Counted from the stretch's first letter, positions 17,060-27,169 are shown. The stretch is DNA of 64,000 nucleotides from Bacteroidota bacterium (GCA_023458215.1 JAEXAJ010000231.1:48577-112576), one strand, 5' to 3'. The notes: a model not told the origin generated them from the letters alone. Program-made: numbers and translations.

Positions 17060-19525
17060 TTAGTCCGCTTGCAATGTCACTGACGCCTCACCTAGTCCTT
17101 CGGCAGAAACAGTCAAACAAATATCGCCCTTCTCACCTGTCGGCCGGACAATAGCGATGGCTTTGCCACGGAAGGTTTTGGGGGTTAATGAGCGGAAACT
17201 CTCCATATCGGCATAGCTTCCATTACCCGAAGCGGCAATGGTGGCATTCCCCGTCAGCCGGATAGATACCGGAACAACGGCATCGGGAACCTCGTTTCCA
17301 TCCTTATCAATCACCTGAATCTTCACAAACGACAAGTCTTCCGGTGAGGCTTTCAGTTGGGTGCGGTCCGGTATCAGCCTTAGTGAAGCGGGTGCTCCCG
17401 TTGTTTTCAGGCTGACGGATGCTTTCTTTTTATCTGAGTTTTGCGCTGTGAGTTCGCCCGGTTCGTAAGCAACTTCAAATGTGGCGGTGTAAGTTTCTTT
17501 ATCGGTTTCTTGCTCGCCTATCATCTTACCGTTCAAGAAAAGCTTTACACGGGGTGAGCGGCTATATACGTTTACCCGCATAGGCCGACCTTCGAGTCCT
17601 GCCCAGTTCCAACTGAGGTATTCGTCCGTCCAGCCCCAACCGTTCACCACTTCCTTCTTTCCCGGGGCAATGGGGGCATGCACTGCCAGGGCGATAGGGC
17701 TTTGGCGCCAAATGACGTCACGATAGTAAGATTGCGGTTTCTTGTCGCCACAAAGATCAAGGTCTCCACACCAAGCATTGTACCAAGGCCAATCCATAAA
17801 TTGAGGATTATGTTCGCCCGGGGCCAGTTCAAGGGCATGTGCCAAACCAGCTTCGCCAACGTAGTCGATGGCAGTCCAAACGAAATCGCCAATAATATAA
17901 GGATGCTTTTCTACCAGGTTCCAGTTTTGTGCCAACTCTTTCGGATAAGACTCGCTACCGTAAATGACGCGTGCGGGATAGGCAGCATGATCGCTTTCAT
18001 AACGATCCCACATATAATTATAGCCCGATACATCGAGGTAGTCGAAGGCACGGTGGGAATCTTCCTCCCATTTGTACTGTGGACGATCCCAAAACCAGTT
18101 GACACCGGCGGTTATTGGGCGGGTAGTATCATAGCGGCGTACGGTTTCTATCAGTTGGTGGGCAGCTTTGATGCCTGCTTCGTCGGCGCGGTCGGGGATT
18201 TCATTGCCGATGCTCCACATTATGATGCTAGGATGATTGCGGTCGCGGCGGATTCCAGCGGAAAGGTCGCTAGTGCTCCATTCGTTGAAGTATTGGTGAT
18301 AGTCTTCGGGGCGCTTGGCCGACAACCACTGGTCGAATGTTTCGTGAATAACCAACATGCCCAGACGATCGCAAGCGTTCAGGAAGTTCTCGGAAGCTAG
18401 ATTATGCGAGCATCTTACAGCGTTGTAACCGTTGGCTTTCAATAGTTCTACCTTTCTTTCGTCGGCACGGGCAATGGCGGCGGCACCCAGCAAGCCATTG
18501 TCGTGATGTAAACATCCCCCCTTCAATTTCATCGGCACACCATTGAGCAAGAAGCCTTTATCAGTGGAGAAAGACAAAGTGCGGACACCGAAAGGTATCG
18601 CTATTTTATCGTATTCCTTACCGTCTGCGTTCAATGTAATGACTGCCGTATATAGGTTAGGTGCATCTACAGACCACAGCATAGGTTTATCCAAAGAGAA
18701 AGTGGCTTTTACTGCCGTTCCGTCCTTCAAATCTGTGTGAAGTATGGATTGATAAACCTCTTTTCCATCTGGACTTAGGATATTCAAGGTCACATTTCCA
18801 TCGGCAGACAGACCTTTCTTGTTATGAATAAGCGTAGAGAAATGTACTTGTGCCTGCTTCTTATCCCAATGGGATGCATCCAGATAAGTATCCCATTTCT
18901 CAAGATGCAGTTTGTCCGTCGTAATGAGCCAAACGTTGCGGAAAAGGCCGGAGCCTATATACCAACGGCTGTTATGCCCATTGTTCACGGCTTTTACGGC
19001 AATCAGGTTCGGAGTGCCCGGAGCATTCAGGTATCGGGTGATATCTATTTTATAAGGAGTATAACTATAAGCGTTGAAGTAGGCTTTGACACCGTTTATC
19101 CATACTTCCGATTGCGAAGAAGCCGCTTCGATGTAGAGGGTAACGCACCGGTCGGCATTTTCTTTCGGGAGGGTGAAAGTTTTCCGATACCACCCTTCAC
19201 CGCCCAAAGTTTGTCCCACGTCCCAGGCACCGCCACCCATTTGCCGGTGAGCCGGATAACGCTTCTCGCTTAATTTGGAGAAAGGGCCGATAGTGATACC
19301 TTCACATTGCCGGGCAACGGGTTCCACACTCCAATCGTGCGGCAGGTTCAACGTGCGCCACTGACTATCATCATATATAGGTTGCTCGGCATTTGCCGCA
19401 CTGCCCAAATAGAACTTCCAGCCCTGATTCAGCAGAACTTCACGACCGGAAGCGTAGAGGTTTCCCGCACATAGCAAACAGAATACGGGAATACAGAACG
19501 ATAACAATTTCTTTGTCTTCTTCAT
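17060..19525 (-). CDS. GH2 beta-galactosidase-type glycosidase
   Basis: A 821-residue secreted enzyme from the ATG at 19525 (MKKTKKLLSFCIPVF signal peptide); the upstream ATG at 19555 only adds ten residues before the signal. The order is a jelly-roll sugar-binding domain (WYRKTFTLP...), an Ig-like domain, a TIM barrel with acid/base glutamate in MWSIGNEIPDR and probable nucleophile in VIYGSESYPKEL, then C-terminal beta domains. This matches Bacteroides GH2 beta-galactosidases, although beta-glucuronidase-type activity cannot be excluded by eye. With the GH27 enzyme it suggests a galactose-rich substrate. Confidence 0.88.
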   Translation of the reverse strand: MKKTKKLLSFCIPVFCLLCAGNLYASGREVLLNQGWKFYLGSAANAEQPIYDDSQWRTLNLPHDWSVEPVARQCEGITIGPFSKLSEKRYPAHRQMGGGAWDVGQTLGGEGWYRKTFTLPKENADRCVTLYIEAASSQSEVWINGVKAYFNAYSYTPYKIDITRYLNAPGTPNLIAVKAVNNGHNSRWYIGSGLFRNVWLITTDKLHLEKWDTYLDASHWDKKQAQVHFSTLIHNKKGLSADGNVTLNILSPDGKEVYQSILHTDLKDGTAVKATFSLDKPMLWSVDAPNLYTAVITLNADGKEYDKIAIPFGVRTLSFSTDKGFLLNGVPMKLKGGCLHHDNGLLGAAAIARADERKVELLKANGYNAVRCSHNLASENFLNACDRLGMLVIHETFDQWLSAKRPEDYHQYFNEWSTSDLSAGIRRDRNHPSIIMWSIGNEIPDRADEAGIKAAHQLIETVRRYDTTRPITAGVNWFWDRPQYKWEEDSHRAFDYLDVSGYNYMWDRYESDHAAYPARVIYGSESYPKELAQNWNLVEKHPYIIGDFVWTAIDYVGEAGLAHALELAPGEHNPQFMDWPWYNAWCGDLDLCGDKKPQSYYRDVIWRQSPIALAVHAPIAPGKKEVVNGWGWTDEYLSWNWAGLEGRPMRVNVYSRSPRVKLFLNGKMIGEQETDKETYTATFEVAYEPGELTAQNSDKKKASVSLKTTGAPASLRLIPDRTQLKASPEDLSFVKIQVIDKDGNEVPDAVVPVSIRLTGNATIAASGNGSYADMESFRSLTPKTFRGKAIAIVRPTGEKGDICLTVSAEGLGEASVTLQAD

Positions 19526-19651
19526 GTTTATTAGTTGTTGATGAAACACGAACAAAGAAACTGTTAGTTCCTCATACTTAGGGGAGTAATTTACGGCTCT
19601 GAAGTGTAAAAATCATACCATGCAACTATTTTATACCCTCTTGACAGGATT

Positions 19652-22465
19652 TTACTCCTTCTTTTGCATCTGTTGCTGGAAGTCGGTAGGGGTAAGTCCG
19701 AACTCTTCTTTGAAACATTTCGTGAAATACTTCGGATTGGTGAAACCCAACGCGTATGCAATCTCCGAAATTGAAAGTTCATGTTCGGACAACATCCGGC
19801 AGGCCTGCTTCATTTTAATGTTTCGTACAAAGTCGAGCGGGGTGAGTCCTGTAATTGCTTTTATCTTGCGATGCAAGGTGGACTTAGACATATTTAGTTC
19901 TCCGGCCAGCATATCCAGGTCGAATTTACTTTCTTCAAGATGAAGTTCTACAATGTCGGCTATCTTTTGCAGGAACTTCTTGTCGGCTGCTTCAAAGGGC
20001 GACGCAGCCAGATTTCTGATATTGGACAATTCTTCTTTCAGCTTGATGGCGTTCTTCTTGTCCAGCAAGTTCAGATAATAACGTTGCGCACCATAAGCCA
20101 CCCCCAAAGCAAGCAGGAAATAGAAGGAATAAGCATACCAGGTTTCATACCAGGCAGGCAGTTGGACAATGGTTAGCGGAGTGTTGCTTTCCGTCCAGTT
20201 GTTTGCCTCATCGGCATATTTTATTCGGAAGGTATAGGTTCCTTTCGGCAATTTATTGTAGAAAGCAGAATGCTTGTCGGCGTTGAGGTACACCCAGTCC
20301 TTGTCTACGCCTTCCAGTTTGACAGCAATGCGCTTCTTCTCCTGCAAACCGTACTCCAGCGAAGAGAGGAAGATTTCGATATTGTGCTCATTGGGGGCGA
20401 AAAACACTTTATGAATAGTATTTTTGGAGGGTTCACTATCAAAAAAGACACTTCGGTTACCCACCCGGATATCAGTCACTTCGGGATATATATCCGATTG
20501 ATACATGCCCGTCTCCTCTTTGCCATCTATGTGGATAAAGCCGTTGTGACCACCCACATAGATGCCTCTTGCCCCGTCGGAGCATGCCGCCTGCCCGCGG
20601 AACAGATCCACCCGGATATTAAGGTCGGTAGTTGCATAATCGAGGAAGGTTTGAGTGCGGAAGTTGTATTTCAACACCTTCTTGTTGGTAACAATCCACA
20701 AATATTGCCGGTCTACCAGCATCTTCAGAATGGTACAGTCGTCTAAAGCGCCGTTTAAAGGCACCAACTGAAACTTCTCTTTTCTTTTATCCGATTTAAA
20801 AACATGCCCCGATGATGAAGCAATCCACAGACACCCTTCGTAGTCGATGCAGGAAAACTGAGCCGACTCCTCTGATGCCGCGGCAAAAGAAGCGGAGGGT
20901 TGATGAATGCGTAAATCAGTATCCAACTCCAAACGTAGCACCTGATTGGTATTGGATATTGCCCACATATTTCCCCCCTGGTCGACCGAGAGATGGGTCA
21001 AGCCGATATTTTTCAAGTCTTTAGACAGTACAGGACGATGGTTGGGGGGAAATATGAACAGGGTGTTTTCCGTCATCACCCATAAGTTGGCAGAAGCATC
21101 TTCCATCAGTTGGTTCACGCCTCCACAATTTTTGTGGATAGCGTCGAGCATCACCTCATAATCCGTAACCAGTGTATTACCCCGGCGAACCAATCGCATC
21201 AGGTGAGGACGGTTACGGTCGCTAATCCACACAGCCATCCGCCTGTAAGACTTTGTCATCATATTGATCTCAGAGATCCGACCGGAAAGATCGGGATAGC
21301 TTAACGCATCTTCTTTCAGATTATAGAGGCATAACCCCAACCTATCCTGACTGAACCAAACCACTTCTTCTTCGTCCATACAAAGATGAAGGATATTGGT
21401 GTCCCAGCCCAAATCTTTTTTAAGTTGCGGCACCGAGTAATGACGAATACCCGAATGGTCAAAGCTAACCAAATTTGCCATATCATAGGAACCCAACCAA
21501 AGGTTCCCCTCACGATCTTTCGTTATACGAGTGTACATCTTGTGGGTATCTACTTTATCTTCAATATCTACAGGAATAATTTTCTGATCGTCCGATACAT
21601 CGAGTGCATACAGTTCATTATAGGACAACACCCATAGGTAGTTGAACGAGTCGTCTTGTGTGATACTGAATATCAGCCCTTCAGTCTTCCCGCTTTTTTG
21701 GTTCATTATAGGACAGCAAACAAAGCATTCCGCTCCTTTTGCTTCAGGATTGAATCTCCAAAAACCGTCTCCCCATGAACCAATCCAGTACCTTCCGTTC
21801 TTATCCTGAAACATAATGAAATAGTCGATATCTATCATATCCGGAAAGAACGTGAAGGTGTCTTTCTTCGTATCATAGCGGCACAACCCTCCTCTGCCCA
21901 ACAGTGCCCATATAGTCCCCGCTTTGTCCTCATAAAGGCTGTTTACCACGGGAGCCGTTTTTCCCGGATTCAAGATTTCGCCTAAACAATAACTCTTAAG
22001 AATGTTTCCAAGCGAATCGCAACGGTAAACAAATTCGCCGGAAGCAATCCAAACTTGCTTGTTTCTTCCTGCAACAATACATTCTATATTCTTTTGGCAA
22101 AGTTCCTTATCGGGTGTAGGGAGCATTCTGAAAGTCTTCTTATCGTATAAGTTCAAACCCTTACGCGTACCAATCCATACATATTGCTCGTTTTCGGCAA
22201 AATCGGAAATATGATTATCCGTCAGCAAATGAGGTGAACGGTAATCATTACGGAAAGACCGAAGATGATAACCATCATAGCGGGCCACTCCATTGGAAGT
22301 GCCGATCCACAAATATCCCGTATCGTCCTGAAAAATATCCCATATTTCATTAGAAGTCAAATCGGAGAAAAAAGGCATTGGCTTAGAAATAATCTCTTGT
22401 GCAGCACAAGTATTATAGTATAAAACCGACAGGATGGTTAATAATAGGGTTACAACTCTTTTCAT
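19652..22465 (-). CDS. Propeller-Y_Y_Y sensor with AraC output but no kinase domains
   Basis: A 937-residue protein with a signal peptide, two seven-bladed beta-propellers made of repeats such as IWDIFQDDTGYLWIGTSNGV and DREGNLWLGSYD, a Y_Y_Y domain (KGTYTFRIKYADEANNW), one transmembrane helix (YAYSFYFLLALGVAYGA) and a cytoplasmic AraC-type DNA-binding domain (GELNMSKSTLHRKIKAITGL ... ISEIAYALGF). HisKA, HATPase_c and receiver domains, normally present between membrane helix and AraC domain in hybrid two-component systems, are absent: only ~60 residues separate them. Transmembrane one-component signalling is therefore expected. Probable activator of the PUL. Confidence 0.88.
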   Translation of the reverse strand: MKRVVTLLLTILSVLYYNTCAAQEIISKPMPFFSDLTSNEIWDIFQDDTGYLWIGTSNGVARYDGYHLRSFRNDYRSPHLLTDNHISDFAENEQYVWIGTRKGLNLYDKKTFRMLPTPDKELCQKNIECIVAGRNKQVWIASGEFVYRCDSLGNILKSYCLGEILNPGKTAPVVNSLYEDKAGTIWALLGRGGLCRYDTKKDTFTFFPDMIDIDYFIMFQDKNGRYWIGSWGDGFWRFNPEAKGAECFVCCPIMNQKSGKTEGLIFSITQDDSFNYLWVLSYNELYALDVSDDQKIIPVDIEDKVDTHKMYTRITKDREGNLWLGSYDMANLVSFDHSGIRHYSVPQLKKDLGWDTNILHLCMDEEEVVWFSQDRLGLCLYNLKEDALSYPDLSGRISEINMMTKSYRRMAVWISDRNRPHLMRLVRRGNTLVTDYEVMLDAIHKNCGGVNQLMEDASANLWVMTENTLFIFPPNHRPVLSKDLKNIGLTHLSVDQGGNMWAISNTNQVLRLELDTDLRIHQPSASFAAASEESAQFSCIDYEGCLWIASSSGHVFKSDKRKEKFQLVPLNGALDDCTILKMLVDRQYLWIVTNKKVLKYNFRTQTFLDYATTDLNIRVDLFRGQAACSDGARGIYVGGHNGFIHIDGKEETGMYQSDIYPEVTDIRVGNRSVFFDSEPSKNTIHKVFFAPNEHNIEIFLSSLEYGLQEKKRIAVKLEGVDKDWVYLNADKHSAFYNKLPKGTYTFRIKYADEANNWTESNTPLTIVQLPAWYETWYAYSFYFLLALGVAYGAQRYYLNLLDKKNAIKLKEELSNIRNLAASPFEAADKKFLQKIADIVELHLEESKFDLDMLAGELNMSKSTLHRKIKAITGLTPLDFVRNIKMKQACRMLSEHELSISEIAYALGFTNPKYFTKCFKEEFGLTPTDFQQQMQKKE

Positions 22466-22662
22466 GGTGTCTTTCTACTCTTATTCTGCAAAAGTAATCT
22501 TTTTTTTTGATACTCTATTTAATTTATTGCCAACCAAAGAAAAGCAATAAACAAATGAATGAATGAGTAGACAAGAAAACAATGAAATAAGGTTACCATG
22601 CGACGTAGAGGTATTGCGCAGAACTTTGTGAACTCGTTTGTTTCCTTTCGGTTTTGAACTAA

Positions 22663-22823
22663 AGTATCTCAAACTCCTCCGCCTGAAAGGGGAGGTGCCC
22701 GTAGGGCGGAGGGGTCTTACATCCGAAGGGTTTTCGTATTTTGCAGAGTTACTCTCTGCTTATGTAAGACCCCCTCCCCCCTACGGGGTACTCCCCCTTT
22801 CAGGCGGGAGAGTTTGAGATACT
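22663..22823. repeat. 161-bp long inverted repeat
   Basis: Arms of about 60 bases (22663-22722 and 22762-22823) are imperfect reverse complements, beginning AGTATCTCAAACTC and ending GAGTTTGAGATACT. The inner part contains GGTCTTACAT / ATGTAAGACC and the loop has its own hairpin GCAGAG-TTACT-CTCTGC (22743-22759). The rest is rich in CCTCCGCC/GGGGAGG. No open reading frame is seen. It resembles a dispersed intergenic palindromic element. Confidence 0.85.
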
Positions 22824-23048
22824 CATGCTTATCATTTGCATTCATGTCTATCGCAAAATAAATATTATTTTGATGCAATCGGTATGATATATCATAATGA
22901 TTATTGATTACTTCTTTTGCGTGCCAAAAAGAAACTATGCGATGATTTTTGTATCACATACCATTTAGTAAGAGAGCCCATTTAGGAAATATCATGGATA
23001 AGTAGCTTATTAACATGCGCTAATACTGCATATTTTCTCGCTTTTTTT

Positions 23049-23202
23049 TGCTCTTATGCAATATTAGGGTTACTACCTACGGGCAATAGGGTTACTACTT
23101 ATAGGTGATATAGCTACTACCTACGGGTAAAAGACCTACTACCTACAACTAACGCTCCTATAAGTGTTGCCTTTCGCTCCTATAAGTGTGCTTTCTGAGA
23201 GC
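23049..23202. repeat. Degenerate tandem array, 22-bp period, TACTACCTACGGG
   Basis: TACTACCTAC or TACTACTTAT begins at 23071, 23093, 23115 and 23137, exactly 22 bases apart. It is followed by GCTCCTATAAGTGT at 23154 and 23176, again 22 bases apart. The last motif is close to the reverse complement of the TACTTATAGG variant. It is noncoding, between the long inverted repeat and the esterase gene. The rest of the 22466-23567 gap shows no gene. Confidence 0.8.
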
Positions 23203-23567
23203 TGTTTCACTTTAATAGGAATGTAAATATTTCGATACCACACTTATATACTGGCACTTATAATATTTGGTTTGCGTATTTCCGTTAGAGCCGGCAGCTG
23301 CACGGAAATAGTACATTCTCGACGGACTAGAAATGCAAAGTGTCAAAATGCTCAATCTATAAGTTGGCTTGCTGCTAAAGGTTAATGGTAAGGAAAGGAA
23401 TAAAAAACGAAAAATAAGTTTTGAGATATTACGTCAACAAATACTTTCAGGAAATACAATATGCCACGTTGGAACAACAGTTACCAATACTCTTTCCTCA
23501 GAGATAAAAAGCTGGTGGTAAAAGTGCCAAAGTGGCATAATTTGTATTCATCAACGCCGAAGAGTGG

Positions 23568-24779
23568 TTATTTCCACAGCCCCATATAACGAAGCATAAA
23601 CTCCATTCCGGCTTGAATGTGTCCCTGTGAAGTAAGGTCTGTCAACGTCGCATTACTCCACTTGCCTTGCGCAGCAACAGCATTACTGTAAGGAACAAAG
23701 TCATCTGCGCGGCTGTGATATAGCTTTACTGCCGTCTTAGCAGCATCGCGCTTTACCAAAGAATTCTTCTCTACGGCTGCAAAGAGTTTCATAATATCAG
23801 CATTACCGTTAAAAGTTGGAAAAGCGAAGAAATCAGGATTAATTATTTGGGTGATATCTGTTCCCAGCAATGCGTGCCACTGTGAAAGTGGTTTGCTGCT
23901 GAACATTTCCACACCTCCGGCTTTAATCAGTACAGGTGAATAAATTTTAGCATCATCCAGTGTAATTTGCTCGCCATAGCTCAGTCCACGAATGATATAA
24001 GGAATATAGCCCATGCGGGGATAGTTACCCATTCCGCCTGCCACAAATGAGGTAAGTGTAGCTGTAAGGTCATAGGCACCTCCTCCGGCATGTACGGCAC
24101 TGATGCGGGAACCCTGCCCACGTTTCTCCATCTCATAAACAGTTGCCATCGTAGAGTTTGCCCCTTGTGAGTAACCCATTAGTTCCACCTTGTCGGCAGT
24201 CTCTTTCATGCGCTTCCCGGCAAGATATTCACGGGCTGCCTCAATCATATCGGCACACACACGTCCTGTACTTTCATTGTGCAGGTACGGATGTTGACGA
24301 TCGGCTGTCTGGCTCACACCGTAGCCAAGATAATCGGCCATCACCACCACATGATTACTAATCACGGGAGCCATCTCATAATAGAATAGCTGACGCGAAG
24401 GAGCTTCCTCCATATCGAGCGTACCATGTTGAATACTCAGCAGATGGTTGTACTCTTTAGTACCGGAAATCATCGCCACTACACCCGATGCAACGGTGGG
24501 TTCGCCATCTACTCCCGTAGTATTGTAGGTAATTGACGCCACCTCTACATCTTTAATCAGCAGGGCGAGAGGTGAAGTAGCTATATTAAGTTCGGGGAAC
24601 GCCTTATCCAGTCCGGAGATTATATCCGCCCTCGCTATTTTTCGCTCTACTACTACTTCTTTCAGGAAGTGATTATCCTTTGGTAAATCTACTCCATTTT
24701 CTTCTTTACTGCAAGACACAAAGCCGATTGCAAGAATCAGCATTAATAACACACGGTTCAAAATAAATTCTTTTCTCAT
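23568..24779 (-). CDS. Lipoprotein alpha/beta hydrolase (secretory-lipase-like esterase)
   Basis: A 403-residue lipoprotein (lipobox FVSC) with an alpha/beta hydrolase fold. The nucleophile elbow is GYSQGAN with serine, preceded by the DYLGYGVS strand. The acid is probably in YHSRADDFVP and the histidine in TSQGHIQAG near the end. The architecture resembles secretory lipases/esterases. It stands alone after a repeat-rich intergenic region, with a membrane AraC regulator upstream on the same strand. Substrate unknown. Confidence 0.8.
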   Translation of the reverse strand: MRKEFILNRVLLMLILAIGFVSCSKEENGVDLPKDNHFLKEVVVERKIARADIISGLDKAFPELNIATSPLALLIKDVEVASITYNTTGVDGEPTVASGVVAMISGTKEYNHLLSIQHGTLDMEEAPSRQLFYYEMAPVISNHVVVMADYLGYGVSQTADRQHPYLHNESTGRVCADMIEAAREYLAGKRMKETADKVELMGYSQGANSTMATVYEMEKRGQGSRISAVHAGGGAYDLTATLTSFVAGGMGNYPRMGYIPYIIRGLSYGEQITLDDAKIYSPVLIKAGGVEMFSSKPLSQWHALLGTDITQIINPDFFAFPTFNGNADIMKLFAAVEKNSLVKRDAAKTAVKLYHSRADDFVPYSNAVAAQGKWSNATLTDLTSQGHIQAGMEFMLRYMGLWK

Positions 24780-24851
24780 TCTTTTTTAATATAATTATTT
24801 TATTCTGAATGACTGCGCTACTACTTTTAGCAGTGTAGAGCCGAATGGGTT

Positions 24852-24884
24852 CATTTGCGCAGAACAATTCATTGCGCAAATGTA
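24852..24884 (-). promoter_or_regulatory. Dyad overlapping a -7 element upstream of the esterase gene
   Basis: CATTTGCGCA and TGCGCAAATG form perfect 10-bp arms separated by 11 bases. The right arm overlaps TACATTTG on the minus strand (24877-24884), a TAnnTTTG match. A dyad over the promoter suggests repression or activation by a regulator, possibly the AraC protein encoded just upstream. Confidence 0.5.
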
Positions 24885-24997
24885 CGGAGTATGGCTTCAG
24901 CAGTGCGGAGATTTCGTTTGAACCATTTGCCTGTGCGTCAACACAGGGAAATTTAATATTTGCATCTACGTCAACATGAGAGGCAAACGATTAATTA

Positions 24998-26110
24998 TCA
25001 ACTATTTTTAAAAGAGGATGGAGTATTTTCCCGATAGGTACGAAATATCTTGCTCATTGCATATTGGGTACTAAATCCGCACTCCAAAGCGATCTTCTTG
25101 AGCTGTTCTTCGGGGTGGGAACGGATATAATCAATGGCATATTTCACCCGATATTGATTAATCATATCATAAAATGACTTGTAACCCAGTCGGCCTATGG
25201 TTTCACTTACATAGCTGCGATTGGTATCAATCTTCATGTCGATCATTAGTTGCTCCAAGGTGAGGTGAGAATTTTTGAATGCCATTTCCTTTTCCATCAA
25301 TTCTTTGATACGGGCGCTCAATTCGGCATACCGTTCTGCGCTCATGTGAGACTGCGAAACCGAACGGTCGTCTTTGTCCTCTTCCAGTATCTCCAGTTCT
25401 TCGACACTAAAAGCAGTACGCCATGGATTCAGTGTATAGAGGGCAAACCACACATTTATTGCAATAAATAAAAGATCGCGGACAAGCTTCACCCACACGC
25501 TATCTGCCACAAAACAAGCATACATCGTCACGCAAATAAAAATAAGCAACCACTGAATTCGTTTTGCAAAACGAACCGGGAAATCCTTCTCCGACGAATA
25601 TTCTGCCACATCTAAACGGCGGATGGCTTCACGTATCTTTATAGTTATGCGGATATTAAGATAGAAGTAGCCTGCAAACAAGGTAGTGACCGCTATAAAC
25701 ATCCATGATTTATATCCTTGGGGTAATGAGATCGCTCCAAAAGTCTGAAGAAGTAAAGGTAGCAATACGAGAGTTACGGGAAGAAAAAAGAGTGTCAGTT
25801 GTCGCCTCGTGAAATAACGCAGAAAGAAATAACCCTCTGCCATGATAATCATCATTGACGAAAAGAATAGTATGGAAAAAGCATTCACATAAAAGAGAGC
25901 ATCCGCCGAACCGATCTGGAGCAGGTAGGGCAATTCAAACACCTGCATGGCATACAATGCTGCCACTAATCGCTGAGCTGGGAACAGGGCTGCATAATTT
26001 GTCTCATAAGCCTTTGGTATGTAAAATCGTTTGAGTATCCATCCATGCAGATTGGTCACGATGAATATCAAATTGACTGCAAAAAATAGTAAGCCGACGT
26101 TATATTCCAT
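24998..26110 (-). CDS. Membrane-anchored AraC-family regulator
   Basis: A 370-residue protein with about seven hydrophobic segments in the first ~230 residues, then a charged linker and a C-terminal AraC DNA-binding domain (LTLEQLMIDMKIDTNRSYV ... IALECGFSTQYAMSKIF). This membrane-plus-AraC layout is common in Bacteroidetes and fits sensing at the membrane with direct DNA output. The gene is flanked by the esterase (downstream) and small membrane proteins (upstream), all on the minus strand. Confidence 0.85.
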   Translation of the reverse strand: MEYNVGLLFFAVNLIFIVTNLHGWILKRFYIPKAYETNYAALFPAQRLVAALYAMQVFELPYLLQIGSADALFYVNAFSILFFSSMMIIMAEGYFFLRYFTRRQLTLFFLPVTLVLLPLLLQTFGAISLPQGYKSWMFIAVTTLFAGYFYLNIRITIKIREAIRRLDVAEYSSEKDFPVRFAKRIQWLLIFICVTMYACFVADSVWVKLVRDLLFIAINVWFALYTLNPWRTAFSVEELEILEEDKDDRSVSQSHMSAERYAELSARIKELMEKEMAFKNSHLTLEQLMIDMKIDTNRSYVSETIGRLGYKSFYDMINQYRVKYAIDYIRSHPEEQLKKIALECGFSTQYAMSKIFRTYRENTPSSFKNS

Positions 26111-26187
26111 GTATTTATTCTCGTCATAAAGATGTGCAAAGGTATTGAAAAATGATGGATATTCAATAGATTGAAAACCTTATATCT

Positions 26188-26631
26188 TCAATTTCGTAGA
26201 GTTAATGAATTCTCTGATATATAGAAGAAGTATTCTTTTAAGAGGATCAGACAGATAAAACTGCCGGAAAAAGCGACAATCGTGAAAACAACAAATGCAA
26301 TAGTCTTTTTATGGTTGTTGATTTCACGATATAAACTATGCTCTTTCCTGCTTTTTCTGTAAGACCAGAATAAGTATCCATTAAATAGATAGATAATAAC
26401 GATGTATAGAATGTGAGCTAAAATGTGAGAGAATACTCCTGTTCTACAAATAAAATAATTCACAACACAAAGTACCGTTGCAATCAGGCTATATATCGTT
26501 GTACTGAAAAAGCCAACCGAAAAAACCGTATTCTCATCACGGTTCTTATTAAAGGAATCGTATATAAAGAATATAGTATAATACCAATACTTGTACCAAT
26601 TCATACTCCTACTTTGTTGCTGTCGTTCCAT
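26188..26631 (-). CDS. Small polytopic membrane protein
   Basis: A 147-residue protein with about four hydrophobic helices and basic loops. No family recognised. It lies 13 bases downstream of the frameshifted membrane protein gene and is probably in the same transcript. Confidence 0.55.
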   Translation of the reverse strand: MERQQQSRSMNWYKYWYYTIFFIYDSFNKNRDENTVFSVGFFSTTIYSLIATVLCVVNYFICRTGVFSHILAHILYIVIIYLFNGYLFWSYRKSRKEHSLYREINNHKKTIAFVVFTIVAFSGSFICLILLKEYFFYISENSLTLRN

Positions 26632-26644
26632 TTATCGTTCCTTT

Positions 26645-27159
26645 TTAATTCCTTTTATAATAAATAACAACATAATAAGTTGCCACAAAACCGAAGTACA
26701 TCCCGACAAAGAATATCAAGAGTATGATAGAGATATTGCTCACCTCATTGTACCGTTTCATTTTCCACATTTCCAGCAGATAGACCGTCTCATTGCGCCG
26801 GGCAAAGAAATAGATATAGGTGAAACCGATTGTATAAGGTATCAAAGCCGGAACGAATGCCAGTCCGTAACTCCACGCATCCGATAGGTTACTGCCCAGC
26901 AGGATACATCCCCCTGTCAGTAGAAGGCTGATATTGATGGCCGTTACGTGTTCTGCCATTTGCCAATAGGGAGCTTTGCACCAATGCCTGAACAGCAGTT
27001 CCACAGCAGCGTTTCGGGAATCCATACGCATCCGACAAGTATATACACGGCAATTGCCGCATGGCTATCCGTCTGCCCGGTTAGGAACAAGAGTACCGCC
27101 ATCATCCCGACTATTGGGAGAGTGACACACAAATAGGGTATGAGGTATTTCTGTTTCAT
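26645..27159 (-). pseudogene. Polytopic membrane protein interrupted by a frameshift
   Basis: The first frame (from ATG at 27159) reads MKQKYLIPYLCVTLPIVGMM and continues as membrane protein to VYILVGCVW, then runs out at 26944. A second frame open from 27031 to 26645 continues with ELLFRHWCKAPYWQMAEHV and three more hydrophobic segments. The 88-base overlap and complementary halves point to a single ~170-residue gene broken by a frameshift around 26990-27040. Two overlapping genes or a sequencing error remain possible. Confidence 0.6.
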
Positions 27160-27169
27160 GGGATATTTA

